NCBI GenBank assembly: GCA_030619215.1
Contig: JAUXBV010000123.1
Coordinates: 1-8,066, forward strand
Source of the DNA: Fibrobacterota bacterium
GTDB lineage: Bacteria > Fibrobacterota > Chitinivibrionia > Chitinivibrionales > JANQEN01
Length of the DNA stretch: 8,066 nucleotides
Direction of reading: 5' to 3'
The notes under the pieces were generated by a model. The model was not told the origin of the DNA. It saw nothing but the letters and a program-made list of their open reading frames with translations, and ran no database searches. The position numbers and the translations under genes were made by a program. Positions within the stretch are counted from its first letter, which is position 1, and each line of letters starts with the position of its first letter. Positions 1 through 6,554 of the stretch are shown here, piece after piece.

Positions 1-87
1 AGAAAAGATAGGCTGAAACCAAGCATTAAAGATATCGGAGTGTTTTTAATCACCTTTTATTCCCTTCTTATTAACTATTCTCTATGA
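1..87 (+). CDS. Possible C-terminal end of an unidentified protein (partial at left edge)
   Basis: Frame 1 is open from the first base for 28 codons and closes with TGA at 85-87. The other two plus-strand frames stop almost at once. The translated tail starts with a basic stretch (RKDRLKPSIKD) followed by a hydrophobic run (VFLITFYSLLINYSL). If it is a gene, it would converge with the phosphofructokinase gene, with its stop 19 bases from that gene's stop. No family is recognisable. An open run this short can arise by chance in AT-rich DNA, so the call is weak. Confidence 0.25.
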   Translation, partial: RKDRLKPSIKDIGVFLITFYSLLINYSL

Positions 88-106
88 AGCGATCTTCTTC
101 TGAAAT

Positions 107-1312
107 CTATTTATCTACCTGCTTTGCTTTCAATGTTACATATTCTGGAAGTTCACCGACCAGAGGTTTCAGATAATTGACAAACGCCTTTGTTACGAAG
201 TTTCCCTCAGTGTTAATATATTTACCGGGCATGGGTTTCTCCTTTATCGCAACCTCTTCGAGAGGTGTCTTACCGTATTTGGCTGAATATTCCTTTCCCT
301 TGCCCCTCTGAATACTCACCATATAGCCTGTCTGTCCGTTTTTTATAAGCTTTACAGCTTCAACGCCGCATTGAAACGCTTCCTTTGCGTCCACTGCCGG
401 CATCCTGTCTGCCCCGCACATCTGCAGCGACTCCACCACCTGAAACTCGCCGCGTATCTTGAAGCGCTCGGAAATCATCCTGTGCAGCATCATGGCCGCG
501 GAAGTACCGCCCATTGCCCCGAACTCAACGTTTGAGAATTTATCGGTAACACGCGAGGCTGAAATCGGCGTGCCGTCCGCATAGGTTACACCTTCACCAA
601 CAGCAATGGAAACCCATCCATACTTTTTATAGCATGTCTCGAAATCGCTGAGAAATTTATCCAAATCAAAATGCCTTTCCGGCATGAGAATTATATGCGG
701 AGGGTCAGCCTCATCCTTCTTTCCCATTACACTTGCTGCAACAAGCCACCCAGCGCTTCTGCCAACTGCCTGATAGATAACGAACTGGTCGACCTTTTGC
801 ATGTCGCGGGCAAGCAGGCCGCCCTGCAGGACAGATAAAGCCACGTAACGTGCTGCACTTGGATAGCCTGGTGTGTGGTCTGTACCGAAAAGATCATTGT
901 CCACGGTCTTGGGGATACCAACACCCTGGAGTTCATACCCTGTTTCACGGCAGTACCCCTCAACCCTGTGTATGGTATCCATTGTATCGTTGCCGCCGAT
1001 TAAAAAGAGGTGACGGATATTGTATTTTTCGAGGATCTTTCTTATTGGTTTAAGATGCTCGTCTTTAAGCTTCAGCCTGCACGAGCCCAGAGCTGAGGAG
1101 GGTGTCCTGCGTAACAGGTTGACGATTCCCTCACCCTCTTTCTTCAGGTCAATGATATTTTCCTGCATGAAGCCCTCAATACCGTACCTCATCCCGTAGA
1201 CGCCGGTTATCTGTTTGCATTTGGCAGCCTCGCTTATCACCCCGGCAAGGCTTCCGTTTATTACACATGTCGGCCCGCCTGATTGACCGATAATAGCGTT
1301 TCCTTTGAGCAT
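107..1312 (-). CDS. pfp: Pyrophosphate-dependent 6-phosphofructokinase (PPi-PFK type)
   Basis: This 401-residue cytoplasmic enzyme interconverts fructose 6-phosphate and fructose 1,6-bisphosphate. The N-terminus (IIGQSGGPTCVING, residues 7-20) is the phosphodonor-binding loop of the PFK family. GGNDT at 106-110 places Asp109 where ATP enzymes have Gly104 (E. coli numbering), and PKTVDND at 134-140 places Lys135 where they have Gly124. Asp plus Lys at these two sites is the known signature of PPi-linked PFKs. Asp138 and Asp140 match catalytic Asp127 and Asp129. GRSAGWL (184-190) and the SLQMCGADRMPAVD segment (295-308) continue the substrate-binding region. Asn108 replaces the Mg-binding Asp103 of E. 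coli PfkA; from memory, GGND is common in the long clade that includes clostridial enzymes. The start is supported by a GGAGG 4 bases upstream. The gene lies 46 bases downstream of the octanoyltransferase gene on the same strand, so co-transcription is likely. Donor choice is inferred from two residues, not measured. Confidence 0.95.
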   Translation of the reverse strand: MLKGNAIIGQSGGPTCVINGSLAGVISEAAKCKQITGVYGMRYGIEGFMQENIIDLKKEGEGIVNLLRRTPSSALGSCRLKLKDEHLKPIRKILEKYNIRHLFLIGGNDTMDTIHRVEGYCRETGYELQGVGIPKTVDNDLFGTDHTPGYPSAARYVALSVLQGGLLARDMQKVDQFVIYQAVGRSAGWLVAASVMGKKDEADPPHIILMPERHFDLDKFLSDFETCYKKYGWVSIAVGEGVTYADGTPISASRVTDKFSNVEFGAMGGTSAAMMLHRMISERFKIRGEFQVVESLQMCGADRMPAVDAKEAFQCGVEAVKLIKNGQTGYMVSIQRGKGKEYSAKYGKTPLEEVAIKEKPMPGKYINTEGNFVTKAFVNYLKPLVGELPEYVTLKAKQVDK

Positions 1313-1316
1313 TAAA

Positions 1317-1321
1317 CCTCC
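1317..1321 (-). promoter_or_regulatory. Strong Shine-Dalgarno site of the phosphofructokinase gene
   Basis: On the minus strand GGAGG is followed by TTTA and then the ATG at 1312-1310. It is the clearest ribosome binding site in the window and fixes the start of this gene. Most other genes here lack one. Confidence 0.85.
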
Positions 1322-1358
1322 ATAATCATGCTATTGAATTCTCTTAACTACTTATATG

Positions 1359-2147
1359 TTAGACATGGATAATAATAGTATTAATTTTTTTTTCTTCCGC
1401 TTTACTCCATGGCTTAATATTCATTTCAAAAGGTAATATTTCCGCAAATCCCTGAACCAGGTTCTCTACGATATTCTTCTCTTTATATAACGACATGCAC
1501 TCCTGAACACAAATACATTTCTGCTGCAGGAGCCTGACAAATGTCTGACGTTTATTATCGCTCAGTTTTTGATACAGAGGAAGATCCCTGAACCTCCCTG
1601 TCAACGGAATAGAGCCATGCTGCAGCACAGAACCTGTAGTGCGTTTCTGCGCTGATCCTACAAGCTTCCTGCCGTTAACCATGATTTCACTGCGGTTCGG
1701 TGCAAGGTAGCAGGGAAGTTTCACCTCCTGTTTCAAATTCTTTGTGTCTAATAAAAACTGATGCGAGCTGCACGAAATCCCGGATTTTTCGAGACCCCTT
1801 ATTAAACAATTCGAAATAATAGAATATGTTTCAGCAATACTTGCACCCATCCGCTCAATCTTCTTCGAAAAAACGCATGAGTACGTAATATCCTCATAAT
1901 GGAGTACGGCCCTGCCTCCGGTGGGTCTTTTTACCCATGCCACACCGCCTTTAGCTACTGCCTCTTTGTCAAGAAGCGTCTCAGGGTTCTGCATACACCC
2001 AAGTGATATTGACGGCTTCTCCCACTCATAGAAACGTAAACATAAAGCCGGTTCTGAAGCACAAAGCGAAAGAAGATATTGATCTGCAGCCATATTAAAT
2101 GCCGCAGAATGAGGTTTATCAATTATAACCCTGCATTTTGTTTGCAT
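1359..2147 (-). CDS. lipM: Octanoyltransferase LipM-type (lipoate-protein ligase A family)
   Basis: This 262-residue protein belongs to the biotin/lipoate A/B ligase fold. FNMAADQYLL (17-26) is the usual N-terminal helix, and RPTGGRAVLH (74-83) is the lipoyl/octanoyl-binding loop. Cys146, in the PCYLAP segment, falls where LipM octanoyltransferases have their catalytic cysteine. It is followed by EIMVNGRKLVGSAQKR (154-169) with the conserved Lys161, and by LQHGSI (175-180). These features favour transfer of octanoate from octanoyl-ACP to GcvH or E2 domains over ATP-dependent ligation of free lipoate, where this cysteine is not expected. The length is close to that of Bacillus LipM. The ATG at 2147-2145 has no clear Shine-Dalgarno, but an in-frame alternative would remove conserved N-terminal residues. 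It is the first gene of a likely two-gene unit with the phosphofructokinase. A LipL-type amidotransferase or a lipoate ligase remains possible. Confidence 0.88.
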   Translation of the reverse strand: MQTKCRVIIDKPHSAAFNMAADQYLLSLCASEPALCLRFYEWEKPSISLGCMQNPETLLDKEAVAKGGVAWVKRPTGGRAVLHYEDITYSCVFSKKIERMGASIAETYSIISNCLIRGLEKSGISCSSHQFLLDTKNLKQEVKLPCYLAPNRSEIMVNGRKLVGSAQKRTTGSVLQHGSIPLTGRFRDLPLYQKLSDNKRQTFVRLLQQKCICVQECMSLYKEKNIVENLVQGFAEILPFEMNIKPWSKAEEKKINTIIIHV

Positions 2148-2327
2148 AATTAAAAAATAATCTTTGCATAACTATTAATATTGATAACAATTTTAAAATG
2201 CTATGGCATGCAACTCGACTACCTCATAAATGTGTTGTTATATTGAATATTCTAGTTTAATTTAATTACATATATTTAACTGCGTTGTTGGCTATTCATT
2301 ACTAAACAAGAGGTAAAACAGGAAATT
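2148..2327. promoter_or_regulatory. Divergent intergenic region between lipM and the ROK kinase gene
   Basis: These 180 AT-rich bases separate divergently transcribed genes and must hold the promoters of both. I could not find a convincing -35/-10 pair for either direction. Possible elements are TTGTTA at 2235-2240, TTGAAT at 2243-2248 and TATATT at 2271-2276 on the plus strand, but their spacings are poor. An 8-base palindrome GAATATTC lies at 2245-2252. No ORF or RNA gene is visible. Confidence 0.4.
2320..2323 (+). promoter_or_regulatory. Ribosome binding site of the ROK kinase gene
   Basis: AGGA lies 4 bases before the ATG at 2328, which supports that start. A second purine-rich AGAGGT at 2309-2314 is too far upstream to be the main site. 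Confidence 0.55.
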
Positions 2328-3287
2328 ATGAACTACTATCTAGGTGTGGACCTTGGCGGTACCGATATTAAAATCGGTATCACCGGCAATAGGGGAGATA
2401 TTCACACAAAGCAATCGTTTCCAACAAACGCAGAATCAGATGCGGATACTCTTGTTAACCATTTTGGGAAATGTATTCAAAAGGTTATAAAAATAAGCGG
2501 TATTAAAAAGGAGGATATCAAAGGAGTAGGTATTGGATCACCCGGACTGGTAAATCCTGAAACCGGCCAGGTAAAATATGTCGTAAATATACAAACACTG
2601 AATGACTGTTATCTTGCTCCGGCAATAGAGAAGATAATTGGAATCCCTGTATTTATCGACAATGACGCTAATGCGATGACTTTAGGTGAATTCCATTTTG
2701 GCGCAGCATTGGGGTATAAAAATATTATTGCAATGACCGTGGGAACCGGCATTGGAGGCGGGCTTATTTTCAATGGTCAATTGTACCGCGGCTCCACCTT
2801 TTCAGCGGGGGAACTTGGCCATATCACTATTGAAAGCAATGGAATACAATGTAACTGCGGCAATTATGGCTGCGTTGAGCGCTATGTTGGAAGGGAAGGT
2901 ATTGTAAACAGGTTTAACACCTATTTAAAGCAAAAAAAGATGAAAAGCACTATCAACAAGTTCCTTGACAACGGCGAAATAACACCAAAGGCAATTTCAA
3001 TGGCAGCGAGGGCCGGTGATAAGCTGTCCAACCTTGTTATGAAAGAAACAGGCACATACCTTGGAATTGCCCTTGCATCCTATGTGAATATCCTCAATCC
3101 GGAAATTATTGTCATTGGAGGCGGGATAGCTAATGCGGGCGACCTTTTGCTGAAACCTGCGAAAAAAGAGATGATGAAACGTGCATACCCGCTTCCTGCA
3201 CGTAAAGTTAAAATCGTTCGGGCAAAATTACGTAATGACGCGGGCATTATTGGCTCTGCTTCTATTGCGGTTAATTCGTTAAAATAA
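2328..3287 (+). CDS. ROK-family sugar kinase, probably glucokinase
   Basis: This 319-residue cytoplasmic protein has the full set of ROK kinase motifs. GVDLGGTDIKIGI (6-18) is the N-terminal ATP phosphate loop. IDNDANAM (110-117) carries the likely catalytic base Asp113, and TVGTGIGGG (137-145) is the second phosphate-binding loop. GELGH (161-165) contacts the sugar, and the zinc site is His165, Cys175, Cys177 and Cys182 in the CNCGNYGC pattern. IVIGGGIA (261-268) is the adenosine-binding motif near the C-terminus. There is no N-terminal helix-turn-helix, so it is a kinase rather than a ROK repressor. The length is normal for bacterial glucokinases of this family. Glucose is the most likely substrate, but N-acetylmannosamine, N-acetylglucosamine, fructose or allose kinases share these motifs and cannot be excluded. 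It is the first gene of a same-strand pair with ligA. Confidence 0.92.
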   Translation: MNYYLGVDLGGTDIKIGITGNRGDIHTKQSFPTNAESDADTLVNHFGKCIQKVIKISGIKKEDIKGVGIGSPGLVNPETGQVKYVVNIQTLNDCYLAPAIEKIIGIPVFIDNDANAMTLGEFHFGAALGYKNIIAMTVGTGIGGGLIFNGQLYRGSTFSAGELGHITIESNGIQCNCGNYGCVERYVGREGIVNRFNTYLKQKKMKSTINKFLDNGEITPKAISMAARAGDKLSNLVMKETGTYLGIALASYVNILNPEIIVIGGGIANAGDLLLKPAKKEMMKRAYPLPARKVKIVRAKLRNDAGIIGSASIAVNSLK

Positions 3288-3307
3288 ATTTGATATTAGC
3301 ATTAGTT

Positions 3308-3313
3308 TATAAT
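3308..3313 (+). promoter_or_regulatory. Candidate -10 element for a promoter upstream of ligA
   Basis: TATAAT matches the sigma-70 -10 consensus exactly and lies 21 bases past the ROK kinase stop. The sequence 17 bases further upstream (TAAATT) is a poor -35, and TTGATA at 3290-3295 is too close at 12 bases. Transcription from here would begin just before the palindromic repeat. Exact -10 matches are not rare in AT-rich DNA. Confidence 0.25.
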
Positions 3314-3335
3314 ATGTTATTTAAAAAAATTATAG

Positions 3336-3376
3336 TGTCGTCGCGAACCCGCTGAAGCGGGATCCTCGCAATGACA
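3336..3376. repeat. REP-like imperfect palindrome overlapping the upstream ATG of ligA
   Basis: The outer arms are TGTCGTCGCGA at 3336-3346 and TCGCAATGACA at 3366-3376. They pair at 9 of 11 positions with one G-T wobble. They enclose a perfect hairpin, CCCGC-TGAA-GCGGG, at 3348-3361. The unit is GC-rich between AT-rich flanks. Read on the minus strand it begins TGTCATTGCGAGGATCCCGC, which resembles a family of intergenic repeats with a GTCATTGCGAGG core that I recall from many bacterial genomes. Only one copy is visible here. It may fold in RNA or act as a REP/MITE-like element. Confidence 0.7.
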
Positions 3377-3412
3377 TTCTTATTAATTTTTACTTTAGAT
3401 AAGAATGTGTCA

Positions 3413-5389
3413 ATGATTTCTGCAGAACAATCAAGAATCAATCAACTCCGTTCACTGATAAGAAAATACGACGCCTCATATTACGGCAGAGGCGAATCTC
3501 TTATTTCGGATAAAGAGTATGACGAACTTTATCATGAACTCGTAGAACTTGAAAAGAAGTACCCTGCTTATATAACACCCGACTCACCTACTCAACGCAT
3601 AGGAAATGACCTGACAAAAGAATTTGCAAAAGTAGAACACAGCGTTCCTATGATGAGTATAGAAAACACCTATTCAGAGGAAGAGCTTAACCAGTGGATC
3701 GAGCGTACACAAAAAAATGTCGGCTCAAAGAATATCGCATTTATTGGTGAGCTGAAAATTGACGGCGTAGCGTGTGCTGTCATTTATCGCAATGGGAAGC
3801 TTACCCAGGCTATTACCCGCGGAAACGGCGCTACCGGCGATGACATAACCGCCAATGTCCGCGCCATACGCTCCCTGCCTCTTGCAGTTGACTTGAGGGA
3901 ACCTTTTGAGATCCGCGGCGAAATATACATGAGTTTTGATAACTTCCGGTCGCTCAATGAAACACTTATTGAAAACGGCCGGCAGCCGATGCAGAACCCC
4001 CGCAATACGACAGCCGGAACGGTTAAGCTCCTGGATCCTAAAGAAGTTGCAAAAAGAAACCTCAGTTTCTCAGCACATTTTTTACTTTCAAACTCATATA
4101 CAAATAAACATGGCGACAACTTGTCCCTGCTGGCAGAACTTGGTATTCCAACGGTTATTCACTCACGGCCACTTCAGAGTACTGAAGATATTATACAATT
4201 TTGTAACGAATGGAAAGATAAGAAGAATGGGCTTTCCTATCCGGTAGATGGAATTGTACTTAAAGTCAATAGTATTCCTCAACAAAAAGAGCTTGGAGAA
4301 ACCGCCAAGAGTCCGCGATGGATTATTGCATACAAATATCAGCCGGAAACAGCAAAGACTGAGGTATTATCAATAGATGCGCAGGTAGGAAGAACCGGCG
4401 TAATAACCCCGGTCGCCCGCCTCAAACCCGTTCCGCTCAGCGGCTCCACCGTTCGAAATGCCACGCTCCATAATTACGATGAAATCGTGCGGCTCAATAT
4501 CAATGTTGGCGATACCGTTGAAATCGAAAAGAGCGGCGAGATAATCCCAAAGGTAATACGGGTAGTTTCGAAAGCAGGCCAAAAGGAGCCGTTCAAACCG
4601 CCTGATGAATGTCCCTCATGCAAATCATCGTTGGTTCGTATTGAAGGTGAAGTTGCACTGCGGTGTATAAACACCTCGTGTCCGGCGCAGATTTTTGCTT
4701 CGCTGAATCACTTTGTGTCCCGTGAAGCTATGAACATCGAGGGCTTTGGCCCTGCCCTTATCGAGCAGCTTATTAATAAAGAGGTCGTCTCAAACCCTTC
4801 TGACCTTTTCACACTCACTGTAGAGGTACTTGCCGATCTGGAAAGAATGGGAACAAAATCGGCAACCAATATTGTCAGCGCTATTGACAAAGCAAAAAAT
4901 AATCCCCTGCACAGGATGATTCACGGCCTCGGCATACGAATGATAGGCGCCCAGGCTGCAAAGATACTTGCATCATCTGTCAATGATATCTCAGACTTAC
5001 AGCAAATGGATACAGAGGAACTTGCCCGACTCGACACCATAGGCCCGAACATGGCAGAAAGTATCCGCATGTATTTCCAGCAGGACAAGAACATAGACCT
5101 TATTAACCGCCTTCGGGCCACCGGTGTTAACTGCAAAGGGGAAAAACCACAGAAACCGGACACGCCACGGCCCTTATCGGGTAAAACATTTGTGCTTACC
5201 GGATCACTGGATAATTTCACCCGCGATGAAGCCCGCGATCATATTGAAAGACTGGGCGGCAAAGTCTCCTCTTCGGTGAGTAAAAAAACATTCGCTGTGA
5301 TTGCAGGAAAAGAGCCCGGCTCAAAATTTACAAAAGCCAAACAACTGGGGATAAAAATTTTAAGCGAAAAGGAATTATTAGAGTTATAA
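3413..5389 (+). CDS. ligA: NAD-dependent DNA ligase LigA
   Basis: LigA seals nicks with 3'-OH and 5'-phosphate ends during replication and repair, using NAD+. From the ATG at 3413 it has 658 residues. The domains in order are: NMN-binding Ia (about 1-55, with YDASYYG), adenylation domain (to about 305) with catalytic Lys115 in ELKIDG, RGNGATGDD, the EIRGE motif and LSYPVDGIVLKVN. An OB fold follows (about 306-390), then a Cys4 zinc finger (Cys400, Cys403, Cys418, Cys423), helix-hairpin-helix repeats (about 440-570), and a C-terminal BRCT domain (about 586-658, SGKTFVLTGSL onward). The frame stays open upstream to an ATG at 3371, giving 672 residues, but I prefer 3413. The protein then starts MISAEQSRINQLR as expected for the family, and the catalytic lysine falls at 115 as in E. 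coli. The extra residues are encoded within and after the palindromic repeat. Neither start has a strong Shine-Dalgarno. Confidence 0.95.
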   Translation: MISAEQSRINQLRSLIRKYDASYYGRGESLISDKEYDELYHELVELEKKYPAYITPDSPTQRIGNDLTKEFAKVEHSVPMMSIENTYSEEELNQWIERTQKNVGSKNIAFIGELKIDGVACAVIYRNGKLTQAITRGNGATGDDITANVRAIRSLPLAVDLREPFEIRGEIYMSFDNFRSLNETLIENGRQPMQNPRNTTAGTVKLLDPKEVAKRNLSFSAHFLLSNSYTNKHGDNLSLLAELGIPTVIHSRPLQSTEDIIQFCNEWKDKKNGLSYPVDGIVLKVNSIPQQKELGETAKSPRWIIAYKYQPETAKTEVLSIDAQVGRTGVITPVARLKPVPLSGSTVRNATLHNYDEIVRLNINVGDTVEIEKSGEIIPKVIRVVSKAGQKEPFKPPDECPSCKSSLVRIEGEVALRCINTSCPAQIFASLNHFVSREAMNIEGFGPALIEQLINKEVVSNPSDLFTLTVEVLADLERMGTKSATNIVSAIDKAKNNPLHRMIHGLGIRMIGAQAAKILASSVNDISDLQQMDTEELARLDTIGPNMAESIRMYFQQDKNIDLINRLRATGVNCKGEKPQKPDTPRPLSGKTFVLTGSLDNFTRDEARDHIERLGGKVSSSVSKKTFAVIAGKEPGSKFTKAKQLGIKILSEKELLEL

Positions 5390-5412
5390 AAAAAACAATC
5401 TCTCTCTCTAAC

Positions 5413-5425
5413 CCAGCACAGCTGG
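5413..5425. terminator. Short GC-rich hairpin downstream of ligA
   Basis: CCAGC-ACA-GCTGG is a perfect 5-bp stem with a 3-base loop, 24 bases after the ligA stop. On the plus strand no U-tract follows. On the minus strand a T-run does occur but about 16 bases beyond the stem, across a TC microsatellite at 5399-5409. It could be part of a bidirectional terminator, but it is not canonical. Confidence 0.35.
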
Positions 5426-5428
5426 ATA

Positions 5429-5486
5429 AGAACCTTCACGAATAAATTTTCTACGAAAAAACGTAGATAATTCATTCTAAGGTTCT
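5429..5486. terminator. Nested inverted repeat between convergent ligA and sigma genes (candidate bidirectional terminator)
   Basis: Outer arms AGAACCTT (5429-5436) and AAGGTTCT (5479-5486) pair perfectly. Inside them GAAT (5440-5443) pairs with ATTC (5470-5473), and TCTACG (5450-5455) pairs with CGTAGA (5462-5467) around a loop of six A residues. The three nested stems could form one extended structure in transcripts from either strand. Its place between two converging stops suggests transcription termination or 3'-end protection. It lacks the GC-rich stem and adjacent U-tract of a textbook intrinsic terminator. Confidence 0.4.
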
Positions 5487-5500
5487 AAGATTTACACAAC

Positions 5501-6349
5501 TTACGTATTCTTCCAATAATCCTCATGATCTATAAAAGGAAAAAGTTTCTCCCGTGAAACCTTATTTTTAAAGAGCTTCCGAAGAGACCTGTCCCTGATA
5601 AGACGGACACGCTCACGGGTCAAATGGAGTTCATTACCGATTTCTTCGAGGGTAAATTGATGGGAAAAATTAAGGCCATAGTACATGCGGAGTATACGTT
5701 CTTCTCTACTGGTTATATTCTGCATTACATTCTCTAAAATTTTTGCAAGTTCCTTACGCTCACTCTCTTCATCCTGATTTGGTTTCTCCCCCAGTACATC
5801 CTGAAGTGTCTTTACATTATCTTCGTTTTGATTATCACCGGAAATAGGTGAATCAAGAGATACTCCTCTGGTTTTATCCATGACCTCCACAATTTCCTGC
5901 TCATGCTCCTTAAATTCATTCATCATGATGGTTTTATTGTAATTGCCTTTATTTGCTTCAAGAGCTTTTTTAAATTTGTTAACCAGTGCTATTTTATTTA
6001 ACGGAATTCGAACAGTGCCTGCCTGTTCAAAAATGGCTTTTTGGATTGATTGACGAATCCACCAGACGGCATAGGAGATAAATTTAACTTTCTTTCTTAT
6101 GTCAAAGCGTTTTGCCGCTTTCAGAAGGCCGATATTCCCTTCATTTATAAGCTCCAGGTAACTTAGTCCGCGTCCCCTGTAACGGCGGGCAACACTTACT
6201 ACAAAACGGAGATTGCAGGTAACAAGCCTATTAGACGCATTGACATCGCCACGCTGAACAAACTTTACCAGTTTCCGTTCCTCACTGTCAGTAAGAACTT
6301 TATACCTGTTGATGTCCCGGAAATAGAGCTCTTCTGATTTTGTTTGCAT
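5501..6349 (-). CDS. RpoD/SigA-type sigma-70 family RNA polymerase sigma factor (short, no region 1.1)
   Basis: This 282-residue protein directs RNA polymerase to -35/-10 promoters. Region 1.2 is at about 5-35 (LYFRDINRYKVLT). Region 2 spans about 36-107 (NLRFVVSVARRYRGRGLSYLELINEGNIGLLKAAKRFD, then ISYAVWWIRQSIQKAI). Region 3 is at about 111-185, with the SLDSPI finger at 164-169. Region 4 is at about 202-260, with the helix-turn-helix FTLEEIGNELHLTRERVRLIRDRSLRKL. The acidic region 1.1 of proteobacterial RpoD is absent, as in Bacteroidetes-type primary sigmas. Gln100 matches E. coli sigma-70 Gln437, but the Thr440 position is Gln103. It could be the primary sigma of a lineage with compact RpoD or a group 2 factor; I cannot decide. 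The start has no Shine-Dalgarno, but the protein begins right before region 1.2. A sigma-70-like promoter lies about 90 bases upstream. Confidence 0.93.
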   Translation of the reverse strand: MQTKSEELYFRDINRYKVLTDSEERKLVKFVQRGDVNASNRLVTCNLRFVVSVARRYRGRGLSYLELINEGNIGLLKAAKRFDIRKKVKFISYAVWWIRQSIQKAIFEQAGTVRIPLNKIALVNKFKKALEANKGNYNKTIMMNEFKEHEQEIVEVMDKTRGVSLDSPISGDNQNEDNVKTLQDVLGEKPNQDEESERKELAKILENVMQNITSREERILRMYYGLNFSHQFTLEEIGNELHLTRERVRLIRDRSLRKLFKNKVSREKLFPFIDHEDYWKNT

Positions 6350-6444
6350 ACGCTAAAAAGTGTTAGAGTAAAATTTGTTATTTAACCGCTTTAAGTTGTT
6401 AAAAAACCACTAATGTCTCTTTATTTACACATACCTCTGATTTA

Positions 6445-6473
6445 ATAGTACTTTAGAAAGTTTATTTTTTCAA
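6445..6473 (-). promoter_or_regulatory. Candidate sigma-70 promoter of the sigma factor gene
   Basis: On the minus strand TTGAAA (6473-6468, 5 of 6 to TTGACA) is followed after exactly 17 bases by TACTAT (6450-6445, 4 of 6 to TATAAT). Transcription would begin near 6437 and give a leader of about 88 bases. It lies in the 224-base gap after glgC, so the sigma gene probably has its own promoter. The rest of this gap shows no ORF; a TTAAC/GTTAA inverted repeat lies near 6382-6402. Confidence 0.45.
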
Positions 6474-6554
6474 GATATGAAACGGATATAAATTCAGTCC
6501 CTCGCAATAATTAATATAGATTAAATCCAGTATCAATCTGTAGCTTCAATTGTT

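Noticed and set aside
84..99. GAAG-CGAT-CTTC as a terminator of the phosphofructokinase gene
   Set aside because: The stem is only 4 bp and is not followed by a T-run on the minus strand.
2328..3287. ROK protein as a transcriptional repressor (NagC/XylR type)
   Set aside because: There is no N-terminal DNA-binding domain; the protein begins directly with the kinase phosphate loop.
3784..4119. 111-codon open frame antisense to ligA, and other antisense or out-of-frame ORFs inside ligA
   Set aside because: All lie within the coding sequence of an intact, well-conserved gene, have no ribosome binding site or recognisable motif, and look like shadows of its codon pattern.
5399..5409. TC dinucleotide run as a phase-variation tract
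   Set aside because: It lies outside any reading frame and promoter, after the ligA stop, and has only five and a half units.
5239..5475. 78-codon minus-strand ORF spanning the ligA end and the convergent gap
   Set aside because: It overlaps the conserved BRCT domain of ligA and the nested inverted repeat, and its translation shows no family resemblance.
6500..6508. CCTCGCAAT, shared with the palindromic repeat at 3364-3372, as a second repeat copy
   Set aside because: Only nine bases match, and neither the hairpin nor the other arm is present, so it is probably chance.
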